Shown here: positions 53,582 to 62,708 of the stretch, piece after piece
How the letters are laid out: every line of letters starts with the position of its first letter
Position numbering within the stretch: the first letter of the stretch is position 1
From: Clostridiales bacterium COT073_COT-073
Lineage (GTDB): Bacteria > Bacillota > Clostridia > Lachnospirales > Vallitaleaceae
Direction of reading: 5' to 3'
Assembly: GCA_003858485.1 (NCBI GenBank)
Contig: RQYD01000022.1
Coordinates: 30,672-94,671 of the forward strand
Length of the DNA: 64,000 nt
The notes under the pieces: generated by a model
The model's database searches: none
Told to the model about the DNA's origin: nothing
Seen by the model: the letters and a program-made list of their open reading frames with translations, nothing else
Position numbers and translations under genes: made by a program

Positions 53582-54679
53582 GTGGTTCTTTCTCTGCCTT
53601 TTTCTTTCCACTATGATCACTAAAATTATAAACCCGATCAGCCCCAGAATCAGGACACCCACAAACGCCAATATCTGAAAAGCTAAAGCCTTCCAATTCA
53701 TTGACTGCCAAAGTTCTTCCCCTTTTTCATAATCAATTTTAATTTCTGTCTTTGGCATTTTGGGTTCTATTTCCATATTTCTCTTAAGCAGGGGAACATC
53801 CGCTGCAGGATCTAAAAATCTCTCCAAAGTATACACCATTTCTTCTAAATCCAAGTTTTTCCGGTGTTTATTTAAACTTTGCTCTAATTTCTTGATTTGT
53901 TTTGGATTAAATTGATCTGCCAAATCTCCATACATCCTGACTCCTACCCGTCCCGTTTGCTCATCACAAAGCACAAAAACTCCATTTTCACCTAGCTGAT
54001 AAGTAATAGATGGAAAGTAATTTTCCAGATATTCTTCAAATAAATCCTCTCTTAAATTGGCTTTCCATAACAAATGAATCCTTTGATTTTTTTGCACTTC
54101 CCATTCTGTCAGTTCAAATGAGATATCCTTGATCATTCTGTCTGAAAGCTTCGATTCATCCAGGTCAGAAGTGACCGGATAAAGATAGGTAATCTCCAGA
54201 TCTTTAATTGCCTGACATGCCTTTTTAAGATCTCCGGTTTGATTTAAAATATCCTGCGCCCGCTGCTGCAAGTCAAAAAGGGAATACAGAAAATAATCCT
54301 GCTCGACTTCAAATTTGGAAGTTAAATACACATTATACTCTCCCTGTCGGTTTTGATTGATAAAGGCAAAAAAACATAAAGCATTGCTGCCATCTATTTT
54401 TCCATAATCATATTTTTTTATTAATTCGACCACTTCCTGCCTTAATTCCGGCTGTGATGGCAAGTTATCCCAATTGGAATATATAATCACCAGATCTTTT
54501 TTTATGATCAATGCTTCCTCTGAAATTTGATATAAGGTCTGTTTCTCCTCCTCTGTTAAAGTATTGCTTTTATCATGAATATATGGCTTTTTAATATCAG
54601 CTCCATATGGTAAAGTTGAAAAGCCAAATAATAACATAATTAATAAAATAGTTTGATAAAACAGTTTGTATTTTTTCAT
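53579..54679 (-). CDS. Secreted TPM-domain-like membrane-anchored protein
   Basis: 366 residues: signal peptide (YKLFYQTILLIMLLFGFSTLPYG), then a TPM-like domain (about 30-165; IHDKSNTLTEEEKQTLYQI, LVIIYSN), a less familiar alpha/beta middle part (about 170-300) and a C-terminal membrane helix (about 335-358) with an RKRQRK tail inside. TPM domains occur in YgcG-type and photosystem repair proteins; some are acid phosphatases. The ATG overlaps the GNAT stop by one base (TAATG), so translation is coupled. It is the last gene of the DUF4132 operon, suggesting an envelope role linked to that system. Confidence 0.7.
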   Translation of the reverse strand: MKKYKLFYQTILLIMLLFGFSTLPYGADIKKPYIHDKSNTLTEEEKQTLYQISEEALIIKKDLVIIYSNWDNLPSQPELRQEVVELIKKYDYGKIDGSNALCFFAFINQNRQGEYNVYLTSKFEVEQDYFLYSLFDLQQRAQDILNQTGDLKKACQAIKDLEITYLYPVTSDLDESKLSDRMIKDISFELTEWEVQKNQRIHLLWKANLREDLFEEYLENYFPSITYQLGENGVFVLCDEQTGRVGVRMYGDLADQFNPKQIKKLEQSLNKHRKNLDLEEMVYTLERFLDPAADVPLLKRNMEIEPKMPKTEIKIDYEKGEELWQSMNWKALAFQILAFVGVLILGLIGFIILVIIVERKRQRKNH

Positions 54680-55200
54680 TATTGCTTTATTCCTTCTCTT
54701 AAATCCAAATACATCAAATCAAAATCCACATATTCTGCCCCGATTTTAAAAAATGCCGGTGAAGTTCCGATGGTTTGAAAACCAAACTTTTGATAAAGAT
54801 GAATGGCCGCCTTATTATCACTTCTGACTTCCAGATTGATAATTTCAATTCCATTGGCATTGGCATAATCAATCAGCTTTTGCATCAACATAGAGCCAAT
54901 GCCCTTACTCCATTCTGCTTTTAAAACCGATATGCCAAGTCCGGCGCGATGGCTCATTCTCCTGGATAAGCCATTTAAATTGGCAGCGCCAATAATTTTA
55001 TCATTCTTCCAAGCCAGATAAAATACCGAGTGCCTTTCTTCCGCATTTTTCTTTAAAAATTCCATCTCCTGTTCAAGACTGACGGTCAGTCCTTCCGCTC
55101 CATAGGTTAGGTTATCACTTTCCTTTCCAATCTGGTTGGCATATTCTAAAAGCTTTGCCGCATCACCCGGCAAGGCTTCCTTGATTATAATACCTGTCAT
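54679..55200 (-). CDS. GNAT family N-acetyltransferase
   Basis: 173-residue acetyltransferase. The acetyl-CoA motif A is SVLKAEWSKGIGSMLMQKLI (about 100-120), with motif B-like GIEIINLEVRSDNKAAIHLYQKFGF. The FLA-x-N layout resembles ribosomal-protein or small-molecule GNATs; the substrate is unknown. Five bases separate its ATG from the DUF4132 stop; it has only a weak ribosome binding site of its own, so it is likely coupled to the large gene. It could modify a component of the DUF4132 system, but resident housekeeping function is equally possible. Confidence 0.88.
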   Translation of the reverse strand: MTGIIIKEALPGDAAKLLEYANQIGKESDNLTYGAEGLTVSLEQEMEFLKKNAEERHSVFYLAWKNDKIIGAANLNGLSRRMSHRAGLGISVLKAEWSKGIGSMLMQKLIDYANANGIEIINLEVRSDNKAAIHLYQKFGFQTIGTSPAFFKIGAEYVDFDLMYLDLREGIKQ

Positions 55201-55205
55201 AGCTC

Positions 55206-58200
55206 TTATATTCCAACATCCCTTTTAAGGGTGTGGACTTCCTCCTTTTTCACCTTAATCTGGTCTAGGATACTGGTGTCCTTTATCATTTCATCCTTGG
55301 CAAAGAGCAGCACTTTAGACATGATTTCCGCCGTTTTCGGATCTTCATCAATAAAGGGCAGGAAAATTTTACCACGCTGCTGTGCATGTACCGGCAGTAC
55401 ATTGATAACGGCTCCCGCCTTTTGATGAACAAGACCGCTGCCCAAATGAATACTGTATTCTGCTAATTTTCCTTTGATCAGAGCATGCTTATCAGTAAAA
55501 CTGACATTTTGCAGCTTAAATAATGGCAAATTAAACTCAATAATTGCCCGGCGCATTTCCATAGTCGAATGGCTGGCTTCGGGGTCGACCCCACCAACAT
55601 GCGCTATACTGACCGCCAAATCGACATCACGCATCACTTCAGTAAAGATCAAATCCGGTACCTGATCAATCAAAACAGGTTTAAAGTTCTTTCGATCAAA
55701 GAATTGAACCCATTCCAAAGTCGGTGCTTCGATATCGGCCGGTGAATACCAGTCTGCTAAAGCATAAATTCTGGCAATCAGATTTTGCTTATAATATACC
55801 TTTTGTAAGCCTTCTTCTCCATCAATTACCCAGCGTCTGGTTTTTAGGACAGCCACCGTTTTCTGAGGCTGAATTTGATGTCCAGCATAGCGCAGCGAAT
55901 CATATTTCCCAAGCTCATCTTCGGTTTTGACATAAAGCTCCCGGAATACCTGTTTAAACGGCTGCTTAATTTGGCTTTCAAATAAATCCTTTTGAAATTC
56001 ATGCCAGTTGCCACTCTGGAATAAATCAAGGGCATGAGCAATCACTAAAGGACTATCCCCTTTTAAAGCCAGCGCCTCTTCTACCGGCGAAAGCAGTTTC
56101 ATATCCAGATAATATCCCAGATACTCTCCGCTTTTCATCACTAAATCCTTAAGCAATGGTGCAATCACCGGATTTTTTCGCATTAAGCTGTCAATTTCTT
56201 CTGCTGTAAAAGTTGTTCCTTCTTCCATAGCTGCTTCCAGCATTTTTTTAGAACGGCTGTATTGCTCTTTCAGGTTTTTCTGTATTTCTTTTAAAGTCTC
56301 GATATATTTGTCTTTCTTTAACTTGGCCGGTAGTGATTTCAATTCCTTGCCGGCTTTTTCATAATGGATTTCTGCTTGACCATCCGGCCTGATTTGGATC
56401 CAGGCACTAATATCTTCAACTGCTTTCGGTACAAAAAATTCTTTCATGCTGTCAATCAGTTCTGTTTCCATGGTCCAAATCAATCTGGTGGCATCGGCAT
56501 AACCGGCATTGCGGGATAAGTTTTCCAATGCAATCTGAAAAGCTTTGGCTTCGCTTGCTCTTCTTTGAGCACCAAATTGCCTGCTCTCCTTCAAGAATTT
56601 TTGCAAGAACTGATACCGACGAAGCAAATCTTTCTTCCGGTTTTTTGCCAGCGGAATTAAACCATAGGAAGCTAAAAGGTCTTTATTTCTTTTGGCCGTG
56701 ATTTCTTTTTCAGTTTCTGCCACTTTAAACTTACCCAGCACTGCATCTGCAAATTTTCTGGCTCTGCCATGCTTGGCGCCATCAGAAATATATTTGGCAC
56801 TTTCATACAACATCTCAAATTTCTTGTCACCCAATTGCTGATAAGCCTCTTTAAACCAATCCACATCAAAAGCACCATCTTTTAAGTCCTCAATACTAAT
56901 TGGCGTATATTTGGCAAATAATCCTTCTTTTTTCTTATCGGCATCACTGGTATGCGCATGAAAATAATAGCAGCCACTGGCCATTCCTTTCCAGCCCAGG
57001 TATTCTTCTAAAATCGGAATCCATTGCGGCGAATACATGGCTACTTCCGTTAAGCGCTGCTCGATAATGTCCGTTCCTTTTAGTAATTTCTTTAAGTCCC
57101 TGGCCTGGTCATTTTCCAGTGGATAGCTGACTTTTAGCAAATGACTTAATGTAGAAGCTTTGCTATCTCCGGTATTCCAGTACCAGCTGTTTCTGTCCAG
57201 TTTTAAATTGCCCATTGCTTTTAAGACTGCAATCATTTTGTCCATCCCCTCCATCCGGTCAATGCAGTGGATGGCAGCGGAATAAGGCAGTGGCATATCG
57301 CCGCGCTTTAGCTCCAATGCAATCAAATAATTAATTGCTTTTTTGCCATGCTCTTTTATCCAATTGATATTTTCCTCCGACATCATGAAAGGATTATATC
57401 CTCTCACCTTGACATCCGGAAGCTTCCCTGTAAGATAAGAAGAAATCGTTCGGACAGAATCCGTCACTCTTTGCTTCATATTGGAAAAAATCTTTTGGTA
57501 AAAAGCATCCGGCGAAAGTATGCCCAGCCGAATTGCATAGACTAATTCCGAAAAATGCAAATATGTATATTCATATACTATTCCTGTCTCGGCTGAAAGA
57601 GCAAGCATTTCTTTTTCCAAATGATATTTAAAGGAAAAGATTTCCTTAAAGTCTTTGTCATTATCACAAGCATCCAAATTTACCATTAATTCTTCCAGCA
57701 TTGAGATATTACTAAAGCACAAATCATAGTACCGGCTTTTACTCCATGTTTCTTCTACTACTGCCAGATCTTGAACCTTGTATTTTTTCATAATTTGGGC
57801 AAATACTGTTTTGGCAAGGGCAATCAACTCGTTTTCATGCCCCTTCTTTTCTCTTTCCCATAAAAGATCCAGAATACGAAAGACATGATTTTCATTATAT
57901 CTTTCTCCACAGTAATCCAGTGGCTCTTGCCCCAATTTTTTCCCAAGAGCAGAAAAATCCCGGCAAAATAAGCTTTCCACGTATTTTGTCAATTCCTGGC
58001 TGATTGTCTGATTGGTATCACCGTCCAAAGGGCAATCTGCTGTATTTAAAGCCGGCGCATCCTCTCCCAGCTCTGCCGCAAGTTCTGCTTCTATTTTATC
58101 CAGTTCATCCAGTTCACTTCTTTCCTCACTCTCCCAATTAATCATCGTCCTGAGCTGATATAGCACTGAAAAATCGCCAATTTCCTTATGATAAAAGTCT

Positions 58201-60347
58201 AGCCAAAGTTCCGCCAAAGGATAATATTCCAGTTTATCCTCATCATAATAATTCTTTTTTTCCATGGAAGCAAAGGAATTGCGCAATAATACTTCACTTC
58301 CATAAGCATTTTGATATTCATAATCACCATTGGCAATGACCAAATCGTTCAACTTTTTTAAAATGTTATAAAGCTCATCAGCTGATTTTGTAAATTGCTT
58401 TTGGAGATTTACTTCTGCGGTCAGTGTCACCGGTAAATCCAGCTGATAATCGGCATCATATAAATCATTTGCTAAGCTGCTATCTTCTGCCAACAAAGTA
58501 TCAATCAACACCTGCTCAGCCGTTGTAATTTTTGGCATTTGCCCAACAAAGGCTTTGATTTCTTTGGTGGACAGTTTTTTCTCCTTTTTCCACTTTAAAA
58601 GCAAGTCCAGACCACCCAAACGCTTTTGCACATCTTTTTGAGCTAATAGATTTTGAATGGACTGCTTCCCTTTATCCTCTGGCAAAGAATAAATCAGCTC
58701 AATCACTGATTGCCTGATTTCCGGTGTTTTCAGTCTTAAATAACCCTCCAGGACCTCAATATATTCTTCTGCCAAATGATTATCCCTAATAATTTTATAA
58801 ACCGCCTTGGTATTGACATTTCTATCCCCAAGCAAAGTAATCAGCATATCTTTTTGCCTTTTTGTCTCTGCTTTGGCATAAAAAACCGTCATAAACTCGG
58901 TCATATCCCATTCCAAAAACTTGATATAATCCGTCATTTTCTCAATATACTCACCTTGCAAATAAAGGGTGCAAAAAGCCATATTTCTGGCTAACTGGTA
59001 TTTGCTGACATTGGCGCTATACCACGGGAAAATGCATGGTGAAAATACTTGTTCTTTCGTTTTCATGGAGAGTAAGGCTCTTTCCAAGCAAGTAAAGATT
59101 TGCTCAGCTTCTTCTTTACTTGCAAAGGAGTGTTTCACTTCTGAGCTATTTTTTTGAAGGTCAACTCGTCCCCGAAATCCACTGGTTAAAATAAGATGAT
59201 AATGATAGCAAGCCAAAAATTCCAAACCATTTTCCTGCTCAAAAATTTGCTCATTGAGGCAATATTGTAAAATCACTTGTTTGGCAATTTGGGACGCATA
59301 AACCTTGTCGGATACCATATTTAAGTAATAGGAAACCATCAAGTGGCTATGTCTTTTGCCGGTTTTCAATATCTTTTGCATTGCCTCAAGCAAATGCGTA
59401 ACATCCTCTGAACCCTTTTTCCAAAGCCCCAAAGAAGCAATTACATTATCTTCACTGCCAATCAAGTCTTCCGCCTTTATTTGGCCATGATTTAGACCCT
59501 GTATCAGCTCCAGCTCTTTTTGGGTAATCCGGTCGCCAAATTCCTCTCCCAAGCCGGTAAAGGTCGCAATTGCCCGCTTGACCGACGAAAAACGCATTAA
59601 ATTATTTTCATAAATCACATCAAAGAAATGAACAAAATTTTCCTGCAACCCGCTATCCATATTTTCACAGATCACTTGTCTGAGGCCTTCCTGGAGCTTA
59701 GCTGCCAAAAGCAATTTTTCAAGTAATTCAAGGAGTTCTTGATTGCTGGACATAAAAATACTTCGTACCACATAATAACTTAAAATAGCGGTATTATTTT
59801 CACTTAACAGCATTTCCTTGATAGTTTCGATGACCGCTAAATTCCCATTATCAATTTCCATGGCATAATGCTCTGCCAGTTGCTGCTTGACATCATCCTG
59901 AAACTCTCCGTGAATCATGCTGCTAATATCATAGTTCATAATATGACAGGTGATAAAATGAGGAAGATAACTAAAACCAATCCGATAAAAGTGTTGACGA
60001 TAATTGCCGGAGCGAATCATTTTGCGATAATATCCCTCTGTATAAGGATAACTTAACATTCTTTCACAAAGCTTTAAAAAATCATGGCGAAACTCCTTAC
60101 CTATCAGCAAATCAAGTGCCGGATAGACCTCTTCCGGAAAAATATCCGATAAACTACAAAAGTCTTGGTTCAGTAATCGCTCCTGAACCCTCTCTTGCCA
60201 AAAATCAAATTTTCGACTATGGTCATCATCCGTATAAAGTATTTCTTCTATCATTTGCTTACTTTGCGGATTTAATTTCTTTTTACCCTTCTCTAATTCA
60301 ATAAAGTATGCTTCTCTTTTTGCCCTTGGAACATTATAATGCATCAT
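55206..60347 (-). CDS. Giant DUF4132-type protein (MolR/YehI-like)
   Basis: About 1713 residues, cytoplasmic, no signal peptide or membrane helix. The N-terminal two-thirds are helical and look HEAT/ARM-like (DUF5724-type), the centre includes an acidic patch (LDELDKIEAELAAELGED), and the DUF4132 domain lies at about 1180-1420 (LAKNRKKDLLRRYQFLQKFLK, then NPVIAPLLKDLVMKSGEYLG). The C-terminal 250 residues (DRKNFKPVLIDQVPDLIFTEV, YSIHLGSGLVHQKAGAVINV) form a conserved cap. Starts at ATG 60347 after AGGAGG. DUF4132 proteins such as E. coli YehI have no settled function; in Enterobacteria they adjoin MoxR/VWA genes, which are absent here. Confidence 0.8.
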   Translation of the reverse strand: MMHYNVPRAKREAYFIELEKGKKKLNPQSKQMIEEILYTDDDHSRKFDFWQERVQERLLNQDFCSLSDIFPEEVYPALDLLIGKEFRHDFLKLCERMLSYPYTEGYYRKMIRSGNYRQHFYRIGFSYLPHFITCHIMNYDISSMIHGEFQDDVKQQLAEHYAMEIDNGNLAVIETIKEMLLSENNTAILSYYVVRSIFMSSNQELLELLEKLLLAAKLQEGLRQVICENMDSGLQENFVHFFDVIYENNLMRFSSVKRAIATFTGLGEEFGDRITQKELELIQGLNHGQIKAEDLIGSEDNVIASLGLWKKGSEDVTHLLEAMQKILKTGKRHSHLMVSYYLNMVSDKVYASQIAKQVILQYCLNEQIFEQENGLEFLACYHYHLILTSGFRGRVDLQKNSSEVKHSFASKEEAEQIFTCLERALLSMKTKEQVFSPCIFPWYSANVSKYQLARNMAFCTLYLQGEYIEKMTDYIKFLEWDMTEFMTVFYAKAETKRQKDMLITLLGDRNVNTKAVYKIIRDNHLAEEYIEVLEGYLRLKTPEIRQSVIELIYSLPEDKGKQSIQNLLAQKDVQKRLGGLDLLLKWKKEKKLSTKEIKAFVGQMPKITTAEQVLIDTLLAEDSSLANDLYDADYQLDLPVTLTAEVNLQKQFTKSADELYNILKKLNDLVIANGDYEYQNAYGSEVLLRNSFASMEKKNYYDEDKLEYYPLAELWLDFYHKEIGDFSVLYQLRTMINWESEERSELDELDKIEAELAAELGEDAPALNTADCPLDGDTNQTISQELTKYVESLFCRDFSALGKKLGQEPLDYCGERYNENHVFRILDLLWEREKKGHENELIALAKTVFAQIMKKYKVQDLAVVEETWSKSRYYDLCFSNISMLEELMVNLDACDNDKDFKEIFSFKYHLEKEMLALSAETGIVYEYTYLHFSELVYAIRLGILSPDAFYQKIFSNMKQRVTDSVRTISSYLTGKLPDVKVRGYNPFMMSEENINWIKEHGKKAINYLIALELKRGDMPLPYSAAIHCIDRMEGMDKMIAVLKAMGNLKLDRNSWYWNTGDSKASTLSHLLKVSYPLENDQARDLKKLLKGTDIIEQRLTEVAMYSPQWIPILEEYLGWKGMASGCYYFHAHTSDADKKKEGLFAKYTPISIEDLKDGAFDVDWFKEAYQQLGDKKFEMLYESAKYISDGAKHGRARKFADAVLGKFKVAETEKEITAKRNKDLLASYGLIPLAKNRKKDLLRRYQFLQKFLKESRQFGAQRRASEAKAFQIALENLSRNAGYADATRLIWTMETELIDSMKEFFVPKAVEDISAWIQIRPDGQAEIHYEKAGKELKSLPAKLKKDKYIETLKEIQKNLKEQYSRSKKMLEAAMEEGTTFTAEEIDSLMRKNPVIAPLLKDLVMKSGEYLGYYLDMKLLSPVEEALALKGDSPLVIAHALDLFQSGNWHEFQKDLFESQIKQPFKQVFRELYVKTEDELGKYDSLRYAGHQIQPQKTVAVLKTRRWVIDGEEGLQKVYYKQNLIARIYALADWYSPADIEAPTLEWVQFFDRKNFKPVLIDQVPDLIFTEVMRDVDLAVSIAHVGGVDPEASHSTMEMRRAIIEFNLPLFKLQNVSFTDKHALIKGKLAEYSIHLGSGLVHQKAGAVINVLPVHAQQRGKIFLPFIDEDPKTAEIMSKVLLFAKDEMIKDTSILDQIKVKKEEVHTLKRDVGI

Positions 60348-60359
60348 CAAAAAATCCTC

Positions 60360-60779
60360 CTACCACATTCTGCCTGCCAGCATGGTTAATCGTACAAAAG
60401 TTACACTGCTATCTTCTGTTAATTCAATTCTGTCACTTAAATTTTCTTTTTGTTCTTCTCCAATAAAAATACAGTAAATACCATCTTCAAAACTCTGCAA
60501 GGCATTATCAATCGCTTTTTCCAGATCCTGCTTCTTGTCATTGGCCAATTCACCAAAGCCAATTTTGCCCACATCTCCATTATCTTTAATGTCCTGCTTT
60601 GTCAAATAGTCAATCACTTGCCCGGTGCCAACCTTGGCATTAAAAGCCTGCACCTGCCTGGTCACAAGATCGACCAGCAACTCCCTGACTGTTTGCAGAT
60701 CATCAGAGATGGTATAAAACTCTTCCTTGACAGCATTGCGCCTTTTTCCGATTTGCTTTAAATTAATTTTAATTTGCAT
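60360..60779 (-). CDS. Small conserved protein, beta-grasp (ubiquitin-like) fold suspected
   Basis: 139 residues. The N-terminal segment MQIKINLKQIGKRRN then EEFYTI looks like a beta hairpin, followed by a helix (TVRELLVDLVTRQVQAFN), and it ends SVTFVRLTMLAGRMW, recalling the last strand and Gly tail region of ThiS/MoaD/ubiquitin-like proteins, though without GG. A charged insert (60-110) lies between. First gene of the operon, with AGGAG seven bases upstream; its stop overlaps the ribosome binding site of the DUF4132 gene, 12 nt ahead. The fold is my inference; I know no assigned function. Confidence 0.6.
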   Translation of the reverse strand: MQIKINLKQIGKRRNAVKEEFYTISDDLQTVRELLVDLVTRQVQAFNAKVGTGQVIDYLTKQDIKDNGDVGKIGFGELANDKKQDLEKAIDNALQSFEDGIYCIFIGEEQKENLSDRIELTEDSSVTFVRLTMLAGRMW

Positions 60780-60861
60780 CAGATTCTCCTTACTTTAAAG
60801 CATTTTTCTAAAAAGAATTTCTTTGTAACATCTATTTCATCCAAGTCACCTGACCAGTAAT

Positions 60862-60987
60862 TCAATTTATTTTTTTCAACTCATATTGCCGAATTGGGGG
60901 ATGAATATAATTCTCCATTTTTCTGGCCGCTTCTTCGTATACCGGATGATTTCCCATATTTGCTCCGCAATAAACAGTTATATTCAT
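60862..60987 (-). pseudogene. LOG-family (Rossmann-fold) protein remnant
   Basis: A 41-codon frame beginning MNITVYCGANMGNHPVYEEA, the canonical N-terminus of LOG/YvdD nucleotide 5'-monophosphate phosphoribohydrolases, then ends within 20 residues (ENYIHPPIRQYELKKIN). Full members have about 190 residues with PGGxGTxxE, which is absent. GAGG precedes the ATG. The abrupt join after residue 24 suggests an internal deletion that fused N- and C-terminal ends in frame. Confidence 0.65.
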
Positions 60988-61319
60988 AATTTCCTCACTT
61001 TCACCCTGCTTCACAGATACCTACAACTGTATTCATTATACTATGACTCGAAAGAACTTGCAATGTCAGGAGAATATCGATTTTTCTTGGAGAAATTTAC
61101 CTTATTTAACAATCAACCTTAATAATCAACATTTTATAAAGATAATTGGTATGTGTAAACTTGTCAAAAATTTTTCTATTAAAAATCTAATATCATTTCA
61201 TCACTTTATATTATATACACTATGTTTTTTGCTTATGTTCAAAGAAACAAAAAACACTACCCAAATAAAAAATTACACAATGATTATTTGAATAATGTTG
61301 ATGTAATAATAATTTTTCA
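60988..61319. other. Intergenic region, AT-rich
   Basis: Between the LOG remnant and the end of rpoN. No supported gene; an open frame at 61043-61291 is low-complexity AT sequence without a ribosome binding site. Nothing else stands out. Confidence 0.4.
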
Positions 61320-62672
61320 TTAATCCGTTTCTTTTCTGTTATAACTACTCCAAATTCCCATTTGCTCTCGATATTGAGTAACTGTTCTCCGTGAAATATA
61401 AATTCCTCTTTGCATCAGCTGATTAACTATTTTTTGGTCACTATATGGCTTACTCTTGTTTTCACTCTCAATAATGTCCATAATTGCTTTTTTTATAGCA
61501 CATGGCTGCGTTAATTCTACTACTTGAACATTTTGCCATTTTTTTTCATATTTACTATCCATTGCCTTATAATTTGTTTTTCTTACAAATAAATCTTTTA
61601 ACAAAATTGTTCCTTGTGGATATTGTAGATACTTATTTTTTACTGCTCTACTTACAGTTGATGAATGTTTATTTACTGCCTGAGCAATTACTGATAAAGA
61701 CATGGGCTTCAAGTCTCCCATATTCTTAAAAAACAAATCTTGCATCATTAAAACCTGCCTTGTAATCTGAAGAATTGTTATTCTACGTTGTTCAACTTGA
61801 AAAATTAAATTTTTAGCTTGTTTTAATTTTTCCAAAAAATAGTGTTTTAATTCTTGATCTTGTGTTTCATCAATCATTTTTTCGTAATAACTATTAATTT
61901 TATATTCCCCCATCCAACCATCATTAAGTGAAACATCCCATCCATTAGGTGTTAATATCGCGATAATATCTGGTACCACATAATGCGTTTTATATTTATT
62001 CAAATTATCAATCAAGTGAACATTTAATTCCCCAATCTGTTCCATGTATCTTCTAACTTGAGCTGTTGAAATATTCATTTCTCTTGTAATTTTACTTATT
62101 TTTCCTTCGGAAATATCTTTTAAATGATAACGAATTATATATTCTAATTGCCAATCTTTATAAGGTAACTTTGACACCTGATAAAGCAAGCTACTTTTTA
62201 AATCTTTTTGAAAGATCCCAGCCGGTTCTATTCCTTGAAGGATTTGTAAGCATTCATTCACTTCCTCCGGAGACCAGGAACATAACTCAGCAATTTCTGA
62301 ACTGTCCATTGTCAAATACCCTGTATCTTCGAGTGCCTCAATCATAAACTCGAAGATCTTCCATTTTCTCTGACTATATGAATTAGGCATTAATTGCTCT
62401 GTTATATATGCTCTTAACTCATTACTTTTGTCGACAAATTGATTTCGATTCTCTATACCTGAACTATGTTTAAAATAGCCAGTCCACGAACAAAGCCCTT
62501 CCCTCTCAGACTTTGTTTCATAATCCAACATTGGATTTTCAAAATATACTTCTCTTAATCGTTGGTTTAATTGTAAATTTGAACATTGTAATATTTCTAA
62601 TGACTGTCTTTGTTCTAAGCCTAATATCTGAGCTTGTATTTGATTTTGACTTAATTCATAAACTGGCATCTT
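61320..62672 (-). CDS. rpoN: RNA polymerase sigma-54 factor RpoN
   Basis: Sigma-54, about 450 residues. Region I is the Gln/Leu-rich start (ELSQNQIQAQILGLEQRQSLEIL), then the RNAP core-binding region and the helix-turn-helix around 330-365 (SLSVIAQAVNKHSSTVSRAVKNKY), ending with the RpoN box SRRTVTQYREQM. The start at 62672 has GGAGG eight bases upstream and is preferred to one eight codons earlier. It lies downstream of the UxaA-like gene, 36 nt after its stop, so it is likely in a sugar-acid operon. It requires an enhancer-binding activator, none of which is in the window. Confidence 0.93.
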   Translation of the reverse strand, partial: KMPVYELSQNQIQAQILGLEQRQSLEILQCSNLQLNQRLREVYFENPMLDYETKSEREGLCSWTGYFKHSSGIENRNQFVDKSNELRAYITEQLMPNSYSQRKWKIFEFMIEALEDTGYLTMDSSEIAELCSWSPEEVNECLQILQGIEPAGIFQKDLKSSLLYQVSKLPYKDWQLEYIIRYHLKDISEGKISKITREMNISTAQVRRYMEQIGELNVHLIDNLNKYKTHYVVPDIIAILTPNGWDVSLNDGWMGEYKINSYYEKMIDETQDQELKHYFLEKLKQAKNLIFQVEQRRITILQITRQVLMMQDLFFKNMGDLKPMSLSVIAQAVNKHSSTVSRAVKNKYLQYPQGTILLKDLFVRKTNYKAMDSKYEKKWQNVQVVELTQPCAIKKAIMDIIESENKSKPYSDQKIVNQLMQRGIYISRRTVTQYREQMGIWSSYNRKETD

Positions 62673-62708
62673 CTCTACCTCCTTTCTGATAAACATTAGT
62701 TTAATTTC

